From assembly GCA_014905825.1 (NCBI GenBank), contig JACGCN010000047.1, forward strand, positions 186,001 through 250,000: a DNA stretch of 64,000 bases. The letters run 5' to 3'. The stretch's first letter is position 1. Each line of letters opens with the position of its first letter. The position numbers and the translations under genes are program-made. This document shows positions 55,877-64,000 of this stretch, one piece after another. Source of the DNA: Lyophyllum atratum. Taxonomy: Eukaryota; Basidiomycota; Agaricomycetes; Agaricales; Lyophyllaceae. The notes under the pieces are model-generated. The model had not been told where the DNA came from. It made no database searches and saw only the letters and a list, made by a program, of their open reading frames with translations.

Positions 55877-56947
55877 ATGTACACAAATGGGCACTCCCTG
55901 CTCTTAGCCACGTTGATTGGGACCGCACTTGCGTCGTCTGGAGATAGATCCCACCAATTCGCGAACTGCGTCGACCAGTGTACCACAAACCGCTGCCGGC
56001 CGGGAGCACAATCTTCAGTCTTGCCTCTGGCTCTGCAGCTCACGCGCTGGACATGTAGCGACGACTGCAAGTACTCCTGCATGCACGATATAACGGACCG
56101 CGATGTCGACAAGGATGAGCCCATCCAGCAATACTACGGGAAATGGCCTTTCTGGCGCCTCGCTGGCATGCAAGAACCCGCATCTGTGGCATTTTCGCTG
56201 CTCAACCTTTGGTGTCATGCTCAAGGGGCGCTGAAGATACGAAAACACGTCCCGAAAACACACCCTATGAGGTCATTTTATTTCGCTTGGTCGTTGACCA
56301 GCATCAATGCATGGATTTGGTCGTCTGTATTCCACACACGAGGCGAGTTCAATTCAAGCACTCATGTGAGGCCCGCCTAATGTCTATGCCCTATAGACCT
56401 GCCCGTGACGGAAAAGCTGGACTACTTCTCTGCTGCATTGTCGATCTTATATGCCCTTTACTACACAGTTGTCAGGCTCTTCCACCTCTATCCCCGTTAT
56501 TCTCGCCTCACGCTTTCAGATGCTTCACGAACCACGAACCTGGCGTACAAATCCTGGTCTTTGCTTTGTATCACTACATATCTGGCTCACGTCTCGTATT
56601 TGTCTCTCCTTCCGCGGTTCGACTATACGTACAACATGGCATTCAATCTCGTAATCGGCCTCACGCACAACGCCCTGTGGCTGCTGTATTCTCTTCCCAT
56701 CTCCCTCATCCGGAGGTTCCCTTCCAGGCCAAAAGCGTATCGACCGGATTATGTTGGCAAAGCGGCGATTTTCGTGGCCCTGACGACTGCTGCTACGGCT
56801 TTAGAGCTGTTTGACTTTCCACCATGGGGACGAATTATCGACGCTCATGCCCTTTGGCACCTCTCGACGGCCCCTATCGCACTATTTTGGTATGACTTTC
56901 TAGTGGACGATGCCCTAGATGGCAGTTGGAGAGAGCAAAGGACGTGA
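55877..56947 (+). CDS. PER1: PER1/PGAP3 GPI-anchor phospholipase, ER membrane
   Basis: Removes a fatty acid in GPI-anchor lipid remodelling. The start at 55877 gives a signal peptide (MYTNGHSLLLATLIGTALAS) and a Cys-rich lumenal head (FANCVDQCTTNRC, then WTCSDDCKYSCMHDITDRD) typical of the family. KWPFWRLAGMQEPASVAFSL leads into multiple membrane segments with the conserved INAWIWSSVFHTRDLPVTEK, LDYFSAALSILYALYYTVVR, LAHVSYLSLLPRFDYTYNM and FDFPPWGRIIDAHALWHLST. The His, Asp and Trp residues of this superfamily (SVFHTRD, DAHALWH) are present. The single intron, 56343-56396, has a GC donor (GCGAGT) and a normal TATAG acceptor. No GT donor gives the conserved HTRD join. Length, about 330 residues, is normal. 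Confidence 0.9.
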
Positions 56948-57347
56948 CCCTGTAGTTCCTTGTTTGGTATGTTCAGATGCCCAAGCTGTGAAATTAGTAT
57001 CTGAAATGGTAGTTAGCTGTAGTCATTGCCGGAAGTCTCCCCGTCGAGGACGAGTGATGAATGTGTACATGTATCGTGAACTTGTGATATTAGGGTTCTG
57101 TCAAGCGGTTCCAGTCGTGTACGAGTTGTTTCACGCATTGGGGGCTTGCCGTTTTACATTGTGAGTTTATCCATGTCAATCTGAACTTTACTTAGTGACG
57201 CCGTCGCGTTTGCACAGTATACCAAACGTGGCCTATTCCATAATATTTGCCAACGTTCAAGATACACGAATAATGATATGCATATAATAGATTGGTCTGG
57301 GGGGGGGCAGCAATAGGTGAACGAGGATATTCGCATCTCAGATTAGA

Positions 57348-58593
57348 TCAGTGCATCGCGTCACTTGTCTTAATCTCCCATACCCCATGCTTCGTCTTCG
57401 CCAGGCCCAAGAACGTCACATTGGACCCTAGGAAATCCATCCGCAGCATGCCTCTACCTGTATCCTCGCCGCGCCGATGATAGAACGCTGTGGACATCTC
57501 CTCACGGTCCGAGGCGGTCATATCTACATTATAGAAATCCCGCTGGTTGATGGGCTTCGAGAGGCTTTCATGAATCTGCGTCAAGACGTCGCCAATAGTG
57601 ATGCCGTTCGGCTGCGACGCGCACACATGAATGTACCATGGCAGTCGAGGGTGAGATAAACATAGCTCGTTGACGGCGGGGGATGTCGCCAACTGGTAGA
57701 AGTCGATGTCATTCGACGGTCGCAGGAGATTGAGGAATTGAATGTCGGTCTCCGACGGATTGTCGCGGATGTCGTATCTCAAAGGATATGTGGACGGAGA
57801 AGTGTATTGGATGAGCGGACTAAGGGCATAAGGAACCTCCGCGGGGAATTTCGCTGCAGACGTGGATCAGCCTCACAGTTCCTCGAAGCAGTGCGGACTG
57901 TGCTCACCTGGCATTTGCATTCCACGGGAGAGACACCAAGATATATTGCGCGGAACATGGGGTGGCGTGTAGTCAGCTCGCCAATCATTTGGACGAGGAG
58001 CGAGGTTGAGCGAATCCAAGGATGCAGCCTCATCTGCGAACCAGCGACCAGGGCTGTATGACGGTGCTTGGAGGCGTGCTCGCAGCGGATTGCGAAGTCT
58101 CCTGAACTTCGCCCTAAGCGGACAGTGACAGGTGGAAGGTTTCCTCCTTAAGAGCCTCGTCGTTCTACGTCGGGGAGACCTTGGCCAGGTGCCGCCACAG
58201 TTTGGGTCCCAACCGAAGTCGGCCTGCGCGTCGTCTCCGGAGTGTCCCCAGTCAGGAACAACCGGTGTTGACGGTCCGTAGTCACACGGTGGAACCATGT
58301 ATGGCTCTGGTGAAGGGGGCACCGGCTCCAGATGCGGGTGTTTCAAGTCGTAGGGCGTTGTCGGCATAGCTCCGTAGTGTGGCCACTGATACTCGTAGGG
58401 GGGTAGTGGAACGGGGGGTGCATTGGCGGTGGTTGGAAGCGGCCAGTATCCAGTCGCATAAGAATATGGAGGTGGCGCTCTGGTCAATGATATGAATGGT
58501 GATTAAGACCGAAGTATGTGATACATACGACATGCCACTCCAATATCCTAAATGTGTCGGGTAGAAGTAGGTACTATACGGCTGCTGGTTCAT
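57348..58593 (-). CDS. DUF6699-domain protein, Agaricomycete type
   Basis: Common Agaricomycete protein of unknown function. The start at 58593 gives MNQQPYSTYFYPTHLGYWSG. The N-terminal two-thirds is Pro/Tyr-rich (PPPYSYATGYWPLP, PLPPYEYQWPHYG) and includes a basic patch (RRRTTRLLRRKP). The C-terminal domain begins about VPYALSPLIQYTSPSTYPL. It continues RYDIRDNPSETDIQFLNLLR, ATSPAVNELCLSHPRLPWYI and GITIGDVLTQIHESLSKPIN, ending KTKHGVWEIKTSDAMH. This arrangement, a disordered Pro-rich head and a compact C-terminal domain with LPW-x-I and [IV]TVGDVL-like signatures, fits DUF6699. Two introns were read: after GYWSGMS and before AKFPAEVPYA. Function is unknown. Confidence 0.75.
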
Positions 58594-58805
58594 CGTGCAA
58601 GGATGTGGAAGGTGCAGAAGCGTCGAGGGCACGGAGGGAGATATTGAAATTCCGGCCGGTTCTGCATCTTCACTTTATACTAGGATTCAAGCCTTTGTTA
58701 TAACAAGGGACGTGATGGAAGGAGACAAAAGTAGTTGTCTTGGCATTTTCAACCGCCGCCACACTACCCGAAAAGGACAAAACACACGTACTTCGTCACT
58801 CCATT

Positions 58806-58868
58806 GGGCCTTGCTGGGAATCGAACTCAGCCAAAGCAAGCATGGTACCTCTGCCCTACAAGACATAA
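58806..58868 (-). pseudogene. tRNA-like relic
   Basis: On the minus strand a T-arm-like block (CTGAGTTCGATTCCCAG, one mismatch) and an acceptor-like pair (GTCTTG with CAAGGC) are seen. The sequence between them is too short to hold a normal anticodon arm. Likely a decayed tRNA. Confidence 0.35.
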
Positions 58869-59546
58869 AATCGTGTCCTCCTCCGCTCGGAAATTGATGA
58901 AGGTCCAATATAGCTTGAAAGAAATAAGATCTACTATCGACAGGACTAATTCCAAAGCTTTCCTCGACATGTTTGTTTGGTCTAAGTATCTATGGGGAAG
59001 TCTACTCGACCCTAGACTGCCAGTAATCTTTACCATGTGCGGCGTCAGTTCGATGATGCAATCGGTGGATCACCTTCGGAAGGTAAGCAAACCAGTTACC
59101 ATCCTTCCTCACGCGGGCCGGCTGACGCACTCTGACGCACTGTTACACATTTTCGGGACCGCCCGTGGGGTAATATCACTATCACTAGAAGCTGGCGAGG
59201 TCTACGGTGAGAAAGGACATGCAAGTGACAACGGCTGACCGGAACAAAATTGCTGCCTCTGGAAATAATATCTCAATGAGGCTCAGAGTATCAGGCCAGA
59301 TCAGGCCAGTATAGCCTTTAGGAAGGGGGTACTCGATATATATGCAGATCTTATCTGCAGCGGCATCATGGAATAAAAACATGTTAGAAACGTAGGGACC
59401 TCGACTTGATGTTGGGGTGTGAGATTAAGGTTATCGGTACCGACTCCCAAGCCAGGGCCATTGCCAATACTTAGCAAACGCTGAGACTAGTACCGTCTTG
59501 CATCAATTTTGTATACACCCTTAGTTGCTATCTGAAAGTTCCAAAA

Positions 59547-59628
59547 CGACAGGCCCGAGACTCGAACTCGGAATCTCCAGCTGGCGACGCACCGGAAACT
59601 GGCGCGTTAACCATTACGCTAACCCGCC
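59547..59628 (-). tRNA. tRNA-Arg (CCG) with 9-nt intron
   Basis: Cloverleaf found by eye. Acceptor GGCGGGT pairs with GCCTGTC using wobbles. D stem GCGT/ACGC; anticodon stem CCAGT/GCTGG with loop TTCCGG...A. Anticodon CCG reads CGG. A 9-nt intron (TGCGTCGCC) follows position 37. T arm CCGAG-TTCGAGT-CTCGG. Discriminator G, then a short T run for Pol III termination. Length 82 nt (73 plus intron). Confidence 0.88.
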
Positions 59629-59733
59629 GGTGTGTCTCTTCGGTTCGCGTCGCAACCGATATCCTGAGGTCATCGATCCAATGTCCATCGATAAGAAACA
59701 AGGCAAAAAATCATCTACAAGGAGGCGACAAAA

Positions 59734-59814
59734 CGACAGGCCCGAGACTCGAACTCGGAATCTCCAGCTAACCTGGACCGGAAACTGGCGCGTTAACCAT
59801 TACGCTAACCCGCC
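59734..59814 (-). tRNA. tRNA-Arg (CCG) with 8-nt intron, second copy
   Basis: Same mature tRNA as the copy at 59547-59628, with anticodon CCG and identical stems. The intron differs completely (TCCAGGTT, 8 nt). Total length 81 nt. The pair is in tandem, with about 105 nt between the copies. Confidence 0.88.
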
Positions 59815-60153
59815 ACTGAAAACCGTTCTTCACGTACCATCACGAGGGATCTACTTAGGAAGGGAAGCTGAGGCTTTCTCCCAAGCATAGATAGTGGACT
59901 TCCTGCATCCGGGCCTGTCGTTTTGTCGCATCCTTGTAATAATAAACATCCCGCTACTTCGGCGAAGCTCAACGCCACTAATACCCTTGTCCCAGTCAAA
60001 CTGCATGAAAGCCGGCTTGTCAAGTCTGCGTATCTCCGTCGATCACAAATTTGCCTTTGTTTCGAATGAATCGACATCCGGTCGTTTGGGTCATAGATTC
60101 AGTCGATAGATAGCGAAGAGCTGCGGGATGGGCAAGAAGAAAGAAAAGTCGCC

Positions 60154-61096
60154 CTAGTTGTCCTTCCTCCACGCCCGTAAAGCTCTTGAGGATACAAGAA
60201 TCCATCTTCGAACCGTATGGACACAGAAGGAATTGCAGATAGTAGACAATCGAGACAATTTCATTCGAAGTAACGTAATGCTGTAAGCCTTGCAATATCT
60301 GCGCGTAGTCCCACACAGGGCGCGGCCATGTGGTCGTCGTTGTTGTTGACCGTTGCTTATTCGACGGTTTATCGTAAGACCGAGCAGGTCCAGAAAAGAA
60401 TCGAGCGATAACGTCAAGCAGACGAGTTCTACGTGCAATAATCCATCAAGTACCAAGACCTGCAGGGGTGCTGTCTTCAAAGCGTCAAGAATTAATATTA
60501 CAGTCACGTCCGTGAGGTTAAGACGAGTCTGTGACTTGAAGTGCGTGAACTTGGACTGGGAAGTCGCTGATACGAGCTAGTTAACGAGGTTTAAGCTAGT
60601 GGCGATAAAGCCAGTGGCCCAGACAGGACAGGACGCTCGAGTGTTGACCACAAGTATATCTGTGCCATATGTCGGGGTGGGGGACTCGGAGGGGTAAAAT
60701 GCGTGAGGCAGGAGGGCCTTATTGAAAGAGTACGCAAATGAGCAGAAAGCCCACCGTACATCGGAGCCTGTCCATTGAGACATCACGACGAGAAGCTGTA
60801 GAACTGTGGTCGATGGTGAGAGGCAATAATCGAAGAGTAGTGTGTCGCCGAGAGTTACGCTTTTACTGCTGCTGATCAGACTCCTGACTCCGGTAAAGCT
60901 GCATAGAAGGAGCACTCAAAGGCCCCGATCGAGATGAAAGTTCTGTAAAGACGACTTGTATTGGGCCATAGTTGTCACGGTCCGCGGATAGGATGGACAT
61001 GAGCACGATCAATCGGTGCCGAACGTGAACAGATATTTCAAACTTTAGACTCAGCCACTCCCACCTTTTGTTCGTCTCACGTCGCAATTCGTGCAT
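60154..61096 (-). CDS. Possible leucine-rich (F-box/LRR-like) protein, uncertain
   Basis: Several minus-strand frames could be exons of one gene. They include HELRRETNKRWEWLSLKFEI, SLISSSKSVTLGDTLLFDYC and WTGSDVRWAFCSFAYSFNKA. A leucine-rich segment (APLQVLVLDGLLHVELVCL, LDSFLDLLGLTINR) recalls the LRR part of Agaricomycete F-box proteins. No F-box itself is visible, and splice joins could not be fixed. It may be a partial or decayed gene. Confidence 0.3.
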
Positions 61097-61167
61097 TGCC
61101 TTACGACCTCATTTAATACCAGCTATCATATCTTCTCGAAGACGCTGGTAAACGCTCTACTGCCAAC

Positions 61168-62695
61168 ATGTCGTTTTTCGGGGCACAAACCACGACCCCA
61201 GCGGCCACAAGCACGACCGCAACCGCAGACAAGGATGTCGAGATGGCGGATCCCCCTACCGATTCTATCTCCTCAATATCATTTTCTCCTCAGGCGGACT
61301 ACTTGGCTGTAGGAAGTTGGGATAATAGTGTACGTCCCTGACCCATCCCTTTGCTCGTCGCGGCTCACCAAACCCTTCTCTACAGGTCCGAATTTACGAA
61401 GTCATGGCAGGCGGACAGTCTCAGGGGAAGGCGATGTATCAGCATCAGGGACCCGTGCTAGATGTGTGTTGGAACAAGGTGCGTCGTTACTACTCTTTGG
61501 CGCGTCTGCGTGTTGAAAACGTGCCCTTGCAGGAGGGGAACAAAATCTTCTCTGGAGGCGCCGACAACGCTGGGCGCATGTTCGACGTTGCCACTGGCCA
61601 GTCGTCGCAAGTCGCGCAGCACGACGCGCCAGTTAAAGTTGTAAGGTGGATCGACGCGCCAGGGGCTGGGATTTTGGCAACGGGTAGCTGGGACAAGACG
61701 ATCAAAGTGCGCGCTTCCTTCGAATCTCACTAAAGTCAACCTACTTCACACTCTGACATTTCTTGCCTAGTATTGGGACTTGCGTGCTCCTCAACCACTC
61801 GCGACGGTGACACTTCCAGAGCGGTGCTACACCTTCGACGTGCAGTACCCCTTGATGGTCGTGGGGACGGCCGAGCGCCATATTCAGATATTCAACCTGA
61901 CAAACCCCAACACCGCATACAAAGTTCGGCCTTCGTTTCTAGCTCCTATGGATTCGCCCTTACATTATAGTGTTAGACCATCGTCTCCCCATTGAAATGG
62001 CAGACACGTGTCGTGTCGTGTTTCACCGCATCTACCAGTAGTGGCTTCGCGGTCGGAAGCGTAGAGGGCAGAGTAGCTATTCAGTGAGTGGAATTTCGCT
62101 TAGTCGCGTAATTCTTTGACTAACGGGTTTCTAGATACGTCGAAGATAAAGACTCTGGGTCAGTCACACCATCTCCCTAGTCTCCACCCTACTCAACCGC
62201 ACTCGCAATCACAGGAACAATTTCTCATTCAAGTGCCACCGCCGCGACAACGTGCCGAACTCTAAAGACCAAGCTTTGGTGTACGCCGTCAACGACATCT
62301 CCTTCCACCCCGTGCATGGAACATTCTCCACTTGCGGTACGTCTCCTCACCCTCGTCTCCCCTAACGGCCAACTCGTTTCGTAGGCTGAGACATACTCCA
62401 CAGGCTCTGACGGCACCATCCACTTCTGGGACAAGGATGCCCGTACGCGTCTAAAGAGTACGTGACCCCATACTCCCCAGTAACCCTTAGGCACACTGAC
62501 GTGATCCTACTAGCCTTCGACCCCGCCCCCGGCCCCATCACTAGCACGGCCTTCAACCGCAACGGCAACATCTTCGCCTACGCCGTCTCCTACGACTGGT
62601 CCAAGGGCCACTCCGGCATGACCCCGGGCCACCCGAACAAGCTTATGCTGCATGCGTGCAAGGAGGATGAGGTCAGGAAGCGACCGAGGAAGTAG
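61168..62695 (+). CDS. RAE1: RAE1/Gle2 mRNA export WD40 protein
   Basis: Nuclear pore-associated seven-blade WD40 protein for mRNA export and spindle checkpoint functions. The start at 61168 gives [20 protein letters not shown]. Blades are recognisable: [92 protein letters not shown] and [18 protein letters not shown]. Further ones are [38 protein letters not shown] and [20 protein letters not shown]. The C-terminus has [13 protein letters not shown], characteristic of RAE1, and ends DEVRKRPRK. About eight exons with short introns. Length, about 350 residues, is normal. Intact. Confidence 0.93.
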
Positions 62696-63155
62696 ACATT
62701 GTGAATTTTCTTTCGGGCGCCGGCTTATTTGGCTGTTGTACCTCGTTTCATTTGATTTTACTTCGTTGTTCTTGCGAACGTGTAATGCTATCCATTGGCG
62801 GCTATTTTTGTTGTCTGTGTGTTATCGCAAAAGATAGGGTTATCTTGTAATGAACCAGACTGACTAAAGAACATATACCATCAGATAGATAGAGGTAAGC
62901 ATGTTTGGTCGGTAAATCATACTCGAAAAACCTATGTCATAAGAAAGATGGAGGAACTCATTGGGTAAGGGAGGAAGAATCCAGCCAGTCCAGATATATA
63001 TATACGTACAGCAATCAAAATTCAAAGATCATCAGGGGATCAGCAAGCACAGTACAGCATGGTGCTGTACTACTGCCCCGAAAGGTTGCCAAATGCAAGC
63101 AAGCAAGCATAGCAGATCTCGCCCATCAAAACTTCTTTGGGCCTGTTTGCCACTC

Positions 63156-64000
63156 TCAGTTCCTCTTCATCTTCTTGAACCCCAGCTTTGTAGGTAGCTT
63201 CTCTTTCCCCTTCACTGTGCTCCATGGTCTGTCGGGGTTTTCATCATCAGATGCTGGCCAATGTTCCAAAATATCCACACTCTCTTCACGAGGCCGCTTG
63301 GCACGACTAGACTCAGCTGCCATGCTGTATACAGTCTCAGATGTCCCACTCCTGGGCTTTAAACTCTCCATGTACCATGCTGGTGGTCGGTATGGTGGAA
63401 GAGGTGTACGTGCTTCCCTTCTGGATGGGTGTGCTGTGGATCTTGTGGAAGTCACATTTGAGGAGTGAGTAGTCCTGCCAGTTTGTCTGCTCCCAGTTGT
63501 GGGAGATTGTTCCTGAATCCGAATTGCAGGAAGCTGATGTGATGAACTCTGTAACTAGATCATCAGGATTTCAATGAGAAAGAGAAATATCACTACTTGC
63601 CTTAGGAGAGAGCCTTGATGAAGAAGCAAAGGATGAGCTATAGCTATTTTCCACTGCTCCTGGAAGGGGCAACTGATTTGGTAACCTCTACAAAGACCTC
63701 GAATTAGTGTCTATCATCAAATACGAAAGAAAACCCACATGAAATTCAAATCTACAAGTCATGTAGCCCATTTTCCCCATCTTTCTTGAAACCTGATGAA
63801 GGGGTTGAAATTGATCAAGATCATGTGTATATGCAGTATTCTAACCTTCATCACTTGGTAAAGGCCATCATATCGATACCTAAATCAGGAAACAGTCTAT
63901 TGAATGCCTAACCAATGACCATTGGTTGAGTAATCACATACCCTTCAGCTGGTGAATATTTGGAACCCATTTTGCCCTTTTGAGGAGCCCCTCGGACAAC
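63156..64000 (-). CDS. SRA-YDG domain protein, 3' part (runs off the window)
   Basis: C-terminal part of a protein with an SRA-YDG domain, the fold that in UHRF1 and plant SUVH proteins binds modified cytosines. Exons in order: VVRGAPQKGKMGSKYSPAEG; YRYDGLYQVMK, the YDG signature; KMGKMGYMTCRFEFH; then RLPNQLPLPGAVENSYSSSF. A final exon is Ser/Thr/Pro-rich, with AKRPREESVDILEHWPA, ending KLPTKLGFKKMKRN. The intron after SSRLSPK has a GC donor (GCAAGT, 63600 down to 63549). Upstream exons lie beyond the window, so partner domains are not visible. Base composition looks AT-richer than in neighbouring genes. In mushrooms this family may mark methylated repeats; that role is inferred. Confidence 0.8.

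Noticed and set aside
1..64000. CRISPR arrays, prokaryotic operons, insertion sequences
   Set aside because: The window is clearly nuclear fungal DNA; no repeat-spacer arrays, no transposase genes and no terminal inverted repeats with target duplications were found by eye.

Overview
This is nuclear DNA of a filamentous basidiomycete, most likely an Agaricomycete. Nearly every gene is broken by several short introns (about 45-70 nt) with GT-AG or occasional GC-AG ends. The families fit: a eukaryotic fused urease, ERG3, an RPD3-type deacetylase, PER1/PGAP3, RAE1, DUF6699 and UstYa (DUF3328) proteins. All coordinates come from reading frames and splice signals by eye. Exon borders are inferences unless stated, and no database was searched.

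Layout. 0.6-4.8 kb: an RRM protein with a Gly/Met tail and a DENND6/Afi1-like DENN protein, both on the minus strand. 5-9 kb: three poorly known genes. 9.2-12.3 kb: urease. 14.2-15.7 kb: a secreted Lys/His/Ala-rich protein built from an internal duplication. 16.4-18.3 kb: an AT-hook/Myb-like nuclear protein. 19.2-20.4 kb: a DUF1295 membrane enzyme.

21-36 kb is the accessory region of most interest. It holds two proline-iminopeptidase-like alpha/beta hydrolases, three UstYa-family proteins, an intact type II membrane protein (possibly But2-like) plus a truncated relative, a 7-TM protein, and four tiny secreted peptide genes. The four peptides (46, 52, 48 and 58 aa) share a signal peptide, one phase-1 intron at the same place, and a C-terminal pattern ending L/I-A-x-[C/Y]-[V/I]-stop. 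Together with the UstYa enzymes they look like a multi-precursor RiPP-type locus in a basidiomycete. I propose this as the candidate undescribed system: signal peptide removal, a variable core, UstYa oxidative cross-linking at Cys or Tyr, and trimming by the hydrolases.

37-52.6 kb: two nearly identical copies of a small PPxY membrane protein gene lie in inverted orientation about 14 kb apart, with a third diverged paralog beside the right copy. Between them are a secreted protein, ERG3, a cytochrome P450, an AIM9-like mitochondrial phosphotransferase-fold protein and a ubiquitin relic. 53.6-56.9 kb: divergent RPD3 deacetylase and PER1/PGAP3. 57.3-58.6 kb: a DUF6699 protein. 59.5-59.8 kb: two tRNA-Arg(CCG) genes with different introns. 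61.2-62.7 kb: RAE1. The window ends inside an SRA-YDG domain gene.
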